Origin: Bartonella phoceensis
GTDB lineage: Bacteria > Pseudomonadota > Alphaproteobacteria > Rhizobiales > Rhizobiaceae
Direction of reading: 5' to 3'
Length of the DNA: 64,000 nucleotides
Assembly (NCBI RefSeq): GCF_902825145.1
Contig: NZ_CADEAD010000002.1
Coordinates: 356,173 to 420,172 of the forward strand
Part shown: positions 8,919 to 17,802 of the stretch, piece after piece
Numbering within the stretch: the first letter of the stretch is position 1
Layout: the number at the start of each line of letters is the position of its first letter
Notes under the pieces: model-generated
Told to the model about the DNA's origin: nothing
The model's database searches: none
Seen by the model: only the letters and a program-made list of their open reading frames with translations
Made by a program: the position numbers and the translations under genes

Positions 8919-10061
8919 TTGCAATGCATGGCTGGTCATGTGCATAAAGTAGCAGTGAGACAGCTTAGGCTTGTGCGTTATCGCAATTATCCTTCTTTTA
9001 ATATTCGTTTTTCAGGTCAGCATGTAGTTTTCATTGGTCATAATGGTGCTGGTAAGACAAACCTGTTAGAAGCGTTATCTTTTCTCTCTCCCGGTCGTGG
9101 ACTACGGCGTGCGGCTTATTCTGATGTTAGCTTTGCAGATGGTATAGGTGGAGGGTTTGTTGTGTTTGCGCGTCTTCAATGTGCTCTTTATGGTGAAGTC
9201 AATATTGGTACAGCCTTGGACATTGATGAGAACAGTCGCAAAATACATATTAATGGTGTGAGCGAAACAAGTGATTATCTAACAGATTATTGCCATATAA
9301 GTGTTTTAACTCCTTCTATGGATGGACTTTTTACAGGTCCTTCTCTTGAGCGTCGTCGTTTTTTGGATCGTATGGTTTTGGCTATTGATCCTTTACATAG
9401 CCGCCGCATAACAGATTATGATAGGGTCATGCGTGCACGTAACCGTTTGTTTTTGAATGGAAATAAAGATTGCGCTTGGTTTGATGCTTTAGAAAAGCAA
9501 ATGGCAGAGCTAGCAACGGCTATTGCTGCGGCGCGTATCGATGTTATTCGGCTTTTAAATGATTTGTTTGCGCAGATGCCATCTCAGATACCTTTTCCAC
9601 GGGCTTTTTTGCAAATTGATGGTTTTTTAGAAGCGGCTCTGAGTAAGATATCAGCGGTTGAGGTTGAAGAGCAATTTTGTGATCGATTGCGACATAACCG
9701 TGCAATAGACCGTGCGGCTGGTCGGACATTAGAAGGACCACATCGCACAGAATTGCAGGTTTTTTATGCTGATAAAAATATGGCTGCTACATCGTGTTCA
9801 ACGGGTGAGCAAAAGGCTTTACTGATAGGTTTAGTTTTATGTCATGCACGTTTAACAGGTATGATATCGGAGAAGGCTCCCATTCTTTTGCTTGATGAAA
9901 TGGCTGCTCATCTTGATTCTCATCGACGAGCTGCTTTATTTGATATTCTTGATGAGTTAGGTGGGCAAACATTTATGACAGGAACAGATCGCCTTTTATT
10001 TGATGTCTTAAAAGGAAGAGCAGAGTTTTTTGAGATTAAGGATGGAGTTTTGTTGCAATAA
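8919..10061 (+). CDS. recF: DNA replication and repair protein RecF
   Basis: SMC-like ATPase that helps load RecA at gaps and stalled forks. Walker A is GHNGAGKTNLLEAL (near residue 39), the ABC-like signature lies around STGEQKALLIGL, and Walker B is LLLDEMAAHLD. The start is uncertain: TTG at 8919 has AGGGA eight bases upstream, whereas ATG at 8928 has poorer spacing, so 380 or 377 residues. It follows dnaN by 11 bp and is probably cotranscribed with it. Confidence 0.93.
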   Translation: MQCMAGHVHKVAVRQLRLVRYRNYPSFNIRFSGQHVVFIGHNGAGKTNLLEALSFLSPGRGLRRAAYSDVSFADGIGGGFVVFARLQCALYGEVNIGTALDIDENSRKIHINGVSETSDYLTDYCHISVLTPSMDGLFTGPSLERRRFLDRMVLAIDPLHSRRITDYDRVMRARNRLFLNGNKDCAWFDALEKQMAELATAIAAARIDVIRLLNDLFAQMPSQIPFPRAFLQIDGFLEAALSKISAVEVEEQFCDRLRHNRAIDRAAGRTLEGPHRTELQVFYADKNMAATSCSTGEQKALLIGLVLCHARLTGMISEKAPILLLDEMAAHLDSHRRAALFDILDELGGQTFMTGTDRLLFDVLKGRAEFFEIKDGVLLQ

Positions 10062-10113
10062 GAGACATGCTAAAATTTTTTATAAAATGATCGTTGAAAA
10101 GAAGAGGCTTATT

Positions 10114-10578
10114 ATGTCTACAATTATAACGGTTTTAAATGGTCCTAATTTAAATTTTCTCGGGAAACGTGAGCCAGAAATTTACGGATCTGAAACTCTA
10201 GAAGATATTGAAAAATTTTGCAAAGAATGGGCAAAAAAAGCTGGTGTGATAGTGCGGTTTCATCAGAGCAATTATGAAGGGCAATTGGTAGAATGGATAC
10301 AGGCGGCAATTGGGATAAGCGCTGGATTGATAATCAATCCAGCTGCTTATAGTCACACATCTGTTGCAATTCTTGATGCTTTAAAAATGTTTTCAGGGCC
10401 AAAAGTAGAAGTTCATTTATCTCATATCTATCAACGTGAAGCTTTTCGGCATCACTCTTATACGTCTGCTGGTGTGGATGCAGTTATTTCTGGTTGTGGG
10501 AGTAATGGGTATTGGTTTGCGCTTGAATATATTGCTAAAAGACTTAAATTTACTATAGAAAAGACAAAACTTGTATAA
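10114..10578 (+). CDS. aroQ: 3-dehydroquinate dehydratase, type II
   Basis: Shikimate-pathway enzyme converting 3-dehydroquinate to 3-dehydroshikimate. The start is set at ATG 10114 (MSTIITVLNGPNLNFLGKR), with GAAGAGG upstream; longer in-frame extension overlaps recF and lacks family similarity. The 154-residue length is typical. Catalytic features are the N-terminal NGPNLNFLG with the following RE-Y tyrosine, HQSNYEGQLVEWIQ, and VHLSHIYQREAFRHHS holding the catalytic histidine. Confidence 0.95.
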   Translation: MSTIITVLNGPNLNFLGKREPEIYGSETLEDIEKFCKEWAKKAGVIVRFHQSNYEGQLVEWIQAAIGISAGLIINPAAYSHTSVAILDALKMFSGPKVEVHLSHIYQREAFRHHSYTSAGVDAVISGCGSNGYWFALEYIAKRLKFTIEKTKLV

Positions 10579-10693
10579 GAATGGTGAGTGCATTTTAATT
10601 TACTTGATAATTCTTTTTAAATAGGTAAGCATATCATTAAGGTTTTGTTATTTTTTGATAACAACTTCCGATATATATGATAGGGCAGGTGAA

Positions 10694-11665
10694 ATGATAA
10701 ACTTTGTTAAACAAATAAAGATGCCCGTACTTTTAGGAGTAGCATTGCTTTTGTCGAGTTGTAAAGTAGATGTTCTTCAACCGGCGGGTTATGTAGCACG
10801 TCAACAGCTCATGTTAATTGTTATTTGTGTAGCTGTTATGCTTTGCGTTGTGATCCCAGTAATGGTGAGTGTGGTATTTTTGGCCATTAAATATCGTGCA
10901 TCGAACACGACGGAAGAGTATTTACCTGATTGGGGGCACTCAAATAAAATTGAAGCATTTATGTGGGGTATTCCAATAATTATTGTGTTGATTTTAGGTT
11001 CATTGGCAGCCTATTATACCTATGAACTTGAGCCAGAAAATCCACTTCCAGTAGAAGTCGTTGGTGAAGGGAAGCCATTGCAAGTGGATGTTGTGGCTCT
11101 TAAGTGGAAATGGCTCTTTATGTTTCCTGAATATGGTGTTGCATCTATCAATGAAATTTACGCGCCTGCAGGCCGTCAGGTTTTGTTACAATTAACATCA
11201 CATAGTTCTATTAATGCTTTTTGGGTACCAAAACTCGGCACGGTTCTTTATGCTATGCCACAGATGAATTCTAAGTTGCATTTGTTAGCTGATAAGCAAG
11301 GGATCTTCAACGGGGCTTCGGCAAATTACAGTGGTGATGGTTTTTCAGGGATGCGGTTTAAGTGGCATTCTGTATCTTCGCAGGATTTTGATGATTGGAT
11401 TGCTAAAGCACGTGCTAATGGCAAAATCCTTGATCGTACATCTTATCGTCAACTTTCCATTGCGCCTCGTATGGGTGATATTCCTGCAAAGGAAAAGGAT
11501 GCTGAAGTGCGTTATTTTGCACCCATTGAGGATCGGCTTTATTACCGGATTGTTAATCGATGTGTTGATGAAAATACGGTATGTAATGAAGATTTAATGA
11601 AGCGTGCTGCGGCTCAGACGCTTTGGGGTGCACTTTGTTCTGTTTTTGATCCTGATGTTATTTAG
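10694..11665 (+). CDS. cyoA: Cytochrome bo ubiquinol oxidase subunit II
   Basis: Membrane-anchored subunit of the terminal quinol oxidase. I choose ATG 10694, giving 323 residues beginning MINFVKQIKMPVLLGVALLL with a lipobox ending LLSSC, so Cys23 should be lipidated. Two transmembrane helices (about residues 35-65 and 85-110) precede a periplasmic cupredoxin-like domain lacking the CuA ligands, as expected for a quinol rather than cytochrome c oxidase. First gene of cyoABCD. A 92-bp gap with a hairpin separates it from cyoB. Confidence 0.94.
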   Translation: MINFVKQIKMPVLLGVALLLSSCKVDVLQPAGYVARQQLMLIVICVAVMLCVVIPVMVSVVFLAIKYRASNTTEEYLPDWGHSNKIEAFMWGIPIIIVLILGSLAAYYTYELEPENPLPVEVVGEGKPLQVDVVALKWKWLFMFPEYGVASINEIYAPAGRQVLLQLTSHSSINAFWVPKLGTVLYAMPQMNSKLHLLADKQGIFNGASANYSGDGFSGMRFKWHSVSSQDFDDWIAKARANGKILDRTSYRQLSIAPRMGDIPAKEKDAEVRYFAPIEDRLYYRIVNRCVDENTVCNEDLMKRAAAQTLWGALCSVFDPDVI

Positions 11666-11698
11666 AATGTTGCTAATATTATTAGAGTATCGATCAAG

Positions 11699-11726
11699 AA
11701 AGAGCCTTTTTAAAATAAGGCTCTTT
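11699..11726 (+). other. Hairpin between cyoA and cyoB
   Basis: AAAGAGCCTT (11699-11708) and AAGGCTCTTT (11717-11726) make a perfect 10-bp stem with an 8-nt loop inside the 92-bp cyoA-cyoB gap. There is no T-tract after it, so it is more likely an intercistronic RNA processing or stability element, or a weak attenuator, than a full terminator. Confidence 0.55.
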
Positions 11727-11757
11727 AAAGTGAAGTTTATTTGATACGGGTTAAGAA

Positions 11758-13776
11758 ATGTTTGGAAGACTTACAGATCCTACTGCTGGTGCTTTTCATG
11801 CACTAGCACATGAACCGATTGTATTATACACATGTATTGCGATTGTTGTGGGTGGTTTAGTTGCTGTTATTGCTTTGACAGTACTTGGTTGGTGGGGAGT
11901 TCTATGGCGAAATTGGATTACAACAGTCGACCATAAACGCATTGGTATTATGTATATCGTGCTTGGTATTATTATGCTCGTTCGCGGTTTTGCGGATGCA
12001 ATTATGATGCGGACGCATCAAGCTTTTGCTCTTGGGAGTGAGACAGCAGGTTATCTACCTCCTGAGCATTTTGATCAGATTTTTTCAGCACATGGCACTA
12101 TTATGATTTTCTTCATGGCTACGCCGATTTTATTTGGTTTGTTCAATTATCTTATACCACTTCAGATTGGTGCCCGTGATGTTGCTTTTCCCTTCGCAAA
12201 TAATTTGGGTTTTTGGATTACAGTTGCGGCAGCGGTGTTGATTAACATATCACTCGGTGTTGGGAATTTTGGTCGTGGTGGTTGGTTGATGTACCCACCT
12301 TTCACAGAGTTGCAAGATAGTCCAGATACAGGGGTAGATTATTATTTATGGTCACTTCAGCTTTCTGGTATTGCGACAACAATGGGGTCAATCAATTTTG
12401 TCGCAACCATTATTAAGATGCGTGCTCCTGGGATGACAATGATGAAAATGCCTGTCTTTTGCTGGAGCGCCTTTGTTAGCAATGTTCTTATTTTAGTTAT
12501 TTATCCGGTCTTAGCTGTAGCATTTGCGCTCTTGGCATGTGATCGTTATTTAGGAATGAATTTTTTTACCAATGTTGGTGGTGGAAATCCGATGGTATGG
12601 GTTAACTATGTTTGGGTTTTTGGCCATCCTGAAGTGTATGTTTTGGTTGTTCCTGCTTTTGGAATTGTTTCTGAAGTTGTTTCAACTTTTTCTTCAAAGC
12701 GCCTATTTGGTTATACTTCAATGGTATGGGCAATGTTGGTTATTTTGATTCTTTCCCTTCTTGTTTGGGGACACCATTTCTTTACGATGGGTGGGGGTGA
12801 AGCTGTGAACACCTTCTTTAGTATTGCTACGATGATTATTTCGGTTCCAACAGGTGTGAAAGTCTTTAATTGGTTGCTGACTATGTATAAGGGGCGAATT
12901 CGCTTTGAGCCTCCAATGCTTTGGTGCATGGGGATGATCTTTACGTTCGTTGGTGGTGGATTAACGGGTGTTTTGTTGTCTATAGTGCCTGCTGATTGGC
13001 AGTTTCATAACTCGCTCTTTTTGATAGCGCATTTCCATCATACAATTATTGGAGGTGTCGTTTTTGCTTATTTAGCTGGGCTTGCTTTTTGGTTTCCAAA
13101 AGTTTTTGGTTATAAACCGAATCGGATGCTAGGTATTGCATCTTTCTGGTGTTGGTTTATTGGTTTTTATCTTGCTTTTTTCCCAGTTTATGCTCTTGGG
13201 CTCATGGGTGCGACGCGCCGTCTTCAACATTATATGGAGCCTAGTTGGCAGCCATTGTTTATAATTGCTGCAGTAGGTGCTTTTATTATCTTGCTTGGTA
13301 TCCTTTGTTTTGTAGTCCAAGTTGTTTTGGCAATTTGGTATGGTATTAAGCATAAGGGACGCTTACCGGTAACCGTAAATGATTCTTGGGGTGATGCACG
13401 GACACTTGAATGGTCTATCTCTTCTCCGCCTCCTGCTTACAATTTTGCGATACTTCCAAATGTACAGTCTGATGATGCTTATTGGAATATGAAGAAGAAT
13501 GGTTATCAGCGTCCAACAAGTGGTTTTTCAAAAATTCATATGCCGTCAAATACATCGGCTGGAATTGTTGCGGGATTCTTTTCGTTAGTTGTTGGTTTTG
13601 CGCTTGTTTGGCATATATGGTGGCTTGTTGCGATTGGAATGATCGGCTTTGTTGCAACGATTGTGTGTCATTCGTTAAAAGGTGATCACCATGGTTACTA
13701 CATTTCAGCTGAAGAAGTGCAAAAGACAGAAGATGCTTTTACAGCTGTTCTTAAAAAACAAGGAGCAACCGTATGA
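11758..13776 (+). CDS. cyoB: Cytochrome bo ubiquinol oxidase subunit I
   Basis: Catalytic heme-copper subunit that reduces oxygen and pumps protons. The 672-residue protein matches CyoB length and shows many transmembrane helices. Ligand motifs are FSAHGTIMIFFM (low-spin heme histidine), the HPEVYVLVVPAFG segment (CuB His and the His-Tyr cross-link), GHHFFTMG (CuB His pair) and IAHFHHTIIGG (high- and low-spin heme histidines). The stop overlaps the cyoC start by 4 bp. Confidence 0.97.
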   Translation: MFGRLTDPTAGAFHALAHEPIVLYTCIAIVVGGLVAVIALTVLGWWGVLWRNWITTVDHKRIGIMYIVLGIIMLVRGFADAIMMRTHQAFALGSETAGYLPPEHFDQIFSAHGTIMIFFMATPILFGLFNYLIPLQIGARDVAFPFANNLGFWITVAAAVLINISLGVGNFGRGGWLMYPPFTELQDSPDTGVDYYLWSLQLSGIATTMGSINFVATIIKMRAPGMTMMKMPVFCWSAFVSNVLILVIYPVLAVAFALLACDRYLGMNFFTNVGGGNPMVWVNYVWVFGHPEVYVLVVPAFGIVSEVVSTFSSKRLFGYTSMVWAMLVILILSLLVWGHHFFTMGGGEAVNTFFSIATMIISVPTGVKVFNWLLTMYKGRIRFEPPMLWCMGMIFTFVGGGLTGVLLSIVPADWQFHNSLFLIAHFHHTIIGGVVFAYLAGLAFWFPKVFGYKPNRMLGIASFWCWFIGFYLAFFPVYALGLMGATRRLQHYMEPSWQPLFIIAAVGAFIILLGILCFVVQVVLAIWYGIKHKGRLPVTVNDSWGDARTLEWSISSPPPAYNFAILPNVQSDDAYWNMKKNGYQRPTSGFSKIHMPSNTSAGIVAGFFSLVVGFALVWHIWWLVAIGMIGFVATIVCHSLKGDHHGYYISAEEVQKTEDAFTAVLKKQGATV

Positions 13777-14438
13777 GTACGATAACAATGAATAATACTC
13801 ACCTTGATGAGCATCATCATGACAATAGCTCGACAATGGTATTTGGTTTTTGGGTCTATATTCTTTCGGATTTAATACTGTTCTCAACACTGTTCTCAGC
13901 TTTTGCCGTTTTTTCTGCTTCTTATGGTGGAGGAAAAGCGGGTAACGAATTTATTGATTTAAAATTTGTTTTGGTTGAGACCGCTATTTTATTGCTCTCA
14001 TCAATTACTTATGGATTTGTAATGGTACAAGCGCATAAAGGTAAGCTTAGTGGCGTCCGTTTATGGATGGCTATCACATTTGTGCTTGGATGCTGCTTTG
14101 TTGGAATGGAAATTTATGAATTTCATGAACTTTTGAGTGAGGTGTACTATTACGATCCTGGTGCTTATGCTGGTATTGATCCTGCAACGGGTTTACAGCT
14201 TTTTGGACGAGAAGTCTTATCCGCTTATTGGTCAGCATTCTTTGCTTTGGTTGGCACCCATGGTCTTCATGTGAGTACCGGTCTTCTCTGGATGGTGGTG
14301 ATGTTTTTTCATCTTCGCCGTCATGGTTTAGATCAAGATAATAAAACACGTTTGGCGTGCCTTTCAATTTTCTGGCATTTACTTGATATTGTGTGGGTTG
14401 GTGTTTTCACCATGGTTTATTTATTAGGAGCACTGTAA
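13773..14438 (+). CDS. cyoC: Cytochrome bo ubiquinol oxidase subunit III
   Basis: Accessory multi-spanning subunit of the quinol oxidase. It has 221 residues with five hydrophobic segments; the motifs GFWVYILSDLILFSTLFSAF and GTHGLHVSTGLLWM are typical of CyoC. The ATGA overlap with cyoB and the TAATG overlap with cyoD indicate translational coupling. The histidine-rich N-terminus (HLDEHHHD) precedes the first helix. Confidence 0.96.
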   Translation: MSTITMNNTHLDEHHHDNSSTMVFGFWVYILSDLILFSTLFSAFAVFSASYGGGKAGNEFIDLKFVLVETAILLLSSITYGFVMVQAHKGKLSGVRLWMAITFVLGCCFVGMEIYEFHELLSEVYYYDPGAYAGIDPATGLQLFGREVLSAYWSAFFALVGTHGLHVSTGLLWMVVMFFHLRRHGLDQDNKTRLACLSIFWHLLDIVWVGVFTMVYLLGAL

Positions 14439-15214
14439 TGAGCACGCATAACGAAGTACATGGTCCCAGCACTGGTTCCTATTTAGTTGGTTTTATTCTA
14501 GCTGTATTCTTCACTTTAGGTTCTTTTATTCCTGTGATGTATGGAATGATGGGAAGTTGGGCAATTAGCACAAAGGTTACCTATCTTATTGGGATGGCGA
14601 TTATTCAGATTATCGTGCAGATTGTTTTCTTTTTGCATTTGAGTTCTGGTCCAGATGCTAAATGGAATTTAAGCGCTTTGTGGTTTGCGGTTATTTGTGC
14701 TTTTCTGATTATTGGAGGTACGTGGTGGGCTATTTCACATTTGAATTATAATATGATGGGTGGTTCAGGACGTATCGTTGAGTTGGAAAGATCGGAAAGG
14801 GATAGTTCTATATCAGCGGAGAAATCATCAAATACGCAAGAGACTGAGGGAGGTTTATTGAGTGACAAGATGCCCATGGAGCAATCACCGAGTATGGACT
14901 CCCCTGTAGAGCAGGCACCAGGCGTAGAAATGCCCGTGGGGCAATCACCAAATATGCAATCCCCTGTAGAGCAGGCACCAGGCGTAGAAATGCCCGTGGG
15001 GCAATCACCAAATATGCAATCCCCTGTAGAGCAGGCACCAGGCGTAGAAATGCCCATGGGGCAATCACCAAATATGCAATCCCCTGTAGAGCAGGCACCA
15101 GGCGTAGAAATGCCCGTGGGGCAATCACCAAATATGCAATCCCCTGTAGAGCAGGCACCAGGCGTAGAAATGCCTATGGAACAGGTGCCAAATGGGCAGA
15201 CTTCTGTAAAGTAG
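14438..15214 (+). CDS. cyoD: Cytochrome bo oxidase subunit IV with long repeat-rich C-terminal tail
   Basis: The first 115 or so residues (MSTHNEVHGPSTGSYLVGF onward) are a normal three-helix CyoD, a small subunit that supports assembly of the oxidase. The product is 258 residues, about twice the family length. After a linker the tail consists of near-identical 20-residue units with a core such as SPVEQAPGVEMPVGQSPNMQ, encoded by exact 60-bp repeats. The tail is acidic, proline/glutamine rich and probably disordered. Its side of the membrane follows from CyoD topology, which I infer but do not see. ATG 14438 overlaps the cyoC stop, which fixes the start. Confidence 0.93.
   Translation: MSTHNEVHGPSTGSYLVGFILAVFFTLGSFIPVMYGMMGSWAISTKVTYLIGMAIIQIIVQIVFFLHLSSGPDAKWNLSALWFAVICAFLIIGGTWWAISHLNYNMMGGSGRIVELERSERDSSISAEKSSNTQETEGGLLSDKMPMEQSPSMDSPVEQAPGVEMPVGQSPNMQSPVEQAPGVEMPVGQSPNMQSPVEQAPGVEMPMGQSPNMQSPVEQAPGVEMPVGQSPNMQSPVEQAPGVEMPMEQVPNGQTSVK
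14881..15180 (+). repeat. Five 60-bp tandem repeats inside cyoD
   Basis: Five consecutive 60-bp units at 14881, 14941, 15001, 15061 and 15121. The middle copies differ only at one position in the last ten bases (CCCGTGGG or CCCATGGG). The first copy has a few changes near its start and the last a few at its end. A degenerate half unit follows to about 15211. The period is a multiple of three, so copy number can change without breaking the frame. Confidence 0.97.
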
Positions 15215-15242
15215 GTTGCTAAAAATAAAAAACAATCCATGA

Positions 15243-15272
15243 AGCCAATGCCAAGTGCATTGGCTCTTTTTG
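15243..15272 (+). terminator. Terminator of the cyoABCD operon
   Basis: AGCCAATGC (15243-15251) and GCATTGGCT (15257-15265) form a perfect 9-bp stem with a 5-nt loop, followed by CTTTTTGT. It lies 28 bp after the cyoD stop. Confidence 0.9.
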
Positions 15273-15636
15273 TATGTGTGAGTTGCAAAAAAATTTGTGT
15301 GATGGAAGGTAAGAAATAGATACAGGAGCTATAGAATAATCATACAATTTTGAATGTGCTTTTATTTTGAACAATAAAGTTGAGTTTAGTGAAACCTTAA
15401 TTTTGATTTGAGAGAAACAGTCATTTATAGAAAATACCAAGAATAACATTTATATAATTTAATTCAAAGAATATGAGAATCTTGAAAAGGTTTTAGGTTG
15501 TGTTAGAATAAAACTATAAGAGAGTAGTGTTCTTAAAAGCGAGTTTCTATTAAAAGTATCTTACTTGAGAGTATTTACCGCAATAGCCTATAATTAGTAT
15601 TAAAAGCTGAAATTTGGAGAATAATCAGAAAATTTA
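15273..15636. other. Intergenic region upstream of gpsA
   Basis: About 360 bp of AT-rich sequence with no supported reading frame. GGAG at about 15617 is rather far from the gpsA ATG but well placed for an ATG five codons further in. Otherwise I see nothing. Confidence 0.5.
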
Positions 15637-16659
15637 ATGAAAGCCATTTCGATGACAATTATTGGTGCTGGTTCTTTTGGCACTGCCTTGGCTATTGCTC
15701 TTGCCCGTAACGGCCATCGTGTTTTACTTTGGGGATATAATCCTCAACATATCAAAGAATTACAGAAGTATCGCTGTAACCGAGTATTTTTGCCAGATAT
15801 TCGATTTCCTGAAAATCTATTGCTTGAAGCCTCACTTGAAACTGCAATAACAGCAAGTCGCGATATATTAATTGCTGTTCCAAGCCATGTATTTCACCAG
15901 GTATTATATAATGTTCAGCCTTATTTGGATCAACATTCACGTGTTATTTGGGCAACGAAAGGTTTGGAAAATGGTACAGGACGTCTCTTACAAGAAGTTG
16001 CTCGCGAAATTTTGGGCGATAAAATTCCTTTAGCTATCCTTTCTGGACCAACTTTTGCTAAAGAACTTGCTATCGGTTTACCTACTGCAATTACAGTAGC
16101 AGCTTCTGATCCTGAATTTAGTAAAGAGTTACAGCAACTTTTCTATTGTAGCAAAAGTTTTAGAGTATATAAAAGTTCGGATATGATAGGTGTTCAATTA
16201 GGAGGAGCGGTTAAAAATGTCATTGCTATTGGTGCAGGAATATCAGACGGCATGGGATTTGGAGCAAATGCTCGAATAGCTCTCATTACACGAGGCTTAG
16301 CTGAAATCAGTCGGCTAGGTGTTGCTATGGGTGCTGAGCTTTCCACATTTATGGGTATGACAGGTTTAGGCGATTTGGTTTTGACGTGTACTGATAACCA
16401 GTCACGAAACCGAAGTTTTGGAATGTTGCTCGGCCAAGGAGTGAATACAAAAGAAGCAGCCAAACAGGTTGGTCAAGTTGTTGAAGGCTATTTAAATACT
16501 AAAGAAGTATATACATTAGCAAAACGTATAGGGGTAGAAATGCCCATTACAGAGCAAATTTATCAAGTTCTGTTCTGTAATAAAAGTGTGATTGAAGCAG
16601 CTAGTACATTACTGAACCGGTCACTTAAAGATGAAATGCATGATACAGTATGCTTTTAA
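15637..16659 (+). CDS. gpsA: NAD(P)-dependent glycerol-3-phosphate dehydrogenase
   Basis: Makes sn-glycerol 3-phosphate from dihydroxyacetone phosphate for phospholipid synthesis. The 340-residue length is typical. The N-terminal Rossmann motif is [10 protein letters not shown] (residues 10-19). The substrate domain shows [20 protein letters not shown] with the catalytic lysine, and [13 protein letters not shown] follows. Start options are ATG 15637 or ATG 15652 (MTIIGAG). Stand-alone on the plus strand, facing the convergent fabI. Confidence 0.96.
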   Translation: MKAISMTIIGAGSFGTALAIALARNGHRVLLWGYNPQHIKELQKYRCNRVFLPDIRFPENLLLEASLETAITASRDILIAVPSHVFHQVLYNVQPYLDQHSRVIWATKGLENGTGRLLQEVAREILGDKIPLAILSGPTFAKELAIGLPTAITVAASDPEFSKELQQLFYCSKSFRVYKSSDMIGVQLGGAVKNVIAIGAGISDGMGFGANARIALITRGLAEISRLGVAMGAELSTFMGMTGLGDLVLTCTDNQSRNRSFGMLLGQGVNTKEAAKQVGQVVEGYLNTKEVYTLAKRIGVEMPITEQIYQVLFCNKSVIEAASTLLNRSLKDEMHDTVCF

Positions 16660-16934
16660 ATTATTCAAACACATGAGAAATGCGATTATAGTTAATGGAA
16701 CTTTGAGAAAGGTTGCGTTGACTATTAGGTAAGACGCTAATGCTTTAGCGCATTGGAGAGGTATATAAATTAATTAAATGAAAAAAATCTGCTTTATTGC
16801 TTGAGTTATATCTTTGAAAACGAGCTATTTCTTTCAATTATAGGCATTATACCTTAGAGAAAATAGCCAATAAGACACGTTTCAAACGATTGGCACATGA
16901 CCCCTTCTGTACGTTTTAAAAGTACTGTAGTTCA

Positions 16935-17753
16935 TTATTCACCACGAGTTTCTTCGCTTTGTTTTAATTCTTCAAGTGTTGGCATAGACATAATGTTATA
17001 ACCTGAGTCAACATAATGAATTTCTCCAGTAACACCTGATGATAAGTCAGAGAGTAAGTAAAGAGCGGATTTTCCTATTTCATTAATATTTACGGTGCGG
17101 CGCAATGGCGCATTACGGCGTTGATACGAAAAAATTGCACGCGCAGCCGCAATACCATTACCAGCTAAAGTTCTCACAGGTCCCGCTGAAATTGCATTAA
17201 CGCGAATATTTTGTGGACCAAAATCTGCGGCTAAATAACGTACCATAGCTTCTAAAGCAGCTTTAGCTACACCCATGATATTATAATTAGGGACAACTTG
17301 CTGTGAAGCTCCATAGGTGAGTGTTAAAAGCGTACCTCCATTGGGCATAAGCTTACCAGCACGCTGGGCAATCTCAGTAAAGGAATAAGCTGAAATGACC
17401 ATTGTGCGCTTAAAATTTTCGCGTGTTGTAACATCAACGTAACGTCCCTTTAGTTGAGCTTTATCTGAAAAGCCAATAGCGTGTACAACAAAATCAATAG
17501 TTTTCCATTCTTTCTCAAGATATTCAAAGACACGATCGATATTTTCAATTTTTTCGACATCGCATTCAAGTAACAATTTACAACCGAGCTTTTCCGCTAG
17601 TGGTTGAACCCGCTTCCCGAAAGCATCTCCTTGATAGGTAAATGCTAATTCGGCTCCTGCTTTTGCTAGTTGGCATGCAATGCCCCATGCAATTGAATGG
17701 TCATTTGCAACCCCCATAATAAGGCCACGTTTGCCCTCCATCAAACCTTTCAT
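16935..17753 (-). CDS. fabI: Enoyl-ACP reductase (NADH), FabI type
   Basis: Catalyses the last step of each fatty-acid elongation cycle and is the target class of triclosan-like inhibitors. 272 residues. The cofactor-binding start GLIMGVANDHSIAWGIA is the atypical FabI glycine motif, and the catalytic tyrosine and lysine lie in YNIMGVAKAAL. GGAG precedes the ATG. It is the last gene of the minus-strand fabA-fabB-fabI block. Confidence 0.95.
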   Translation of the reverse strand: MKGLMEGKRGLIMGVANDHSIAWGIACQLAKAGAELAFTYQGDAFGKRVQPLAEKLGCKLLLECDVEKIENIDRVFEYLEKEWKTIDFVVHAIGFSDKAQLKGRYVDVTTRENFKRTMVISAYSFTEIAQRAGKLMPNGGTLLTLTYGASQQVVPNYNIMGVAKAALEAMVRYLAADFGPQNIRVNAISAGPVRTLAGNGIAAARAIFSYQRRNAPLRRTVNINEIGKSALYLLSDLSSGVTGEIHYVDSGYNIMSMPTLEELKQSEETRGE

Positions 17754-17802
17754 ATTATTCTCCGTAAGACCATGCTTTTTTCAACCAGCTAAGAATCCTT
17801 AT

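Noticed and set aside
14881..15180. Repeat array as a possible CRISPR
   Set aside because: Units are contiguous with no unique spacers and lie inside a coding frame. No cas genes are present in the window.
14746..15288. Long open frames on the minus strand across the cyoD repeats
   Set aside because: The 60-bp unit is a multiple of three, so any stop-free frame repeats without stops. The plus-strand CyoD frame, its coupling to cyoC and its start codon explain the region.
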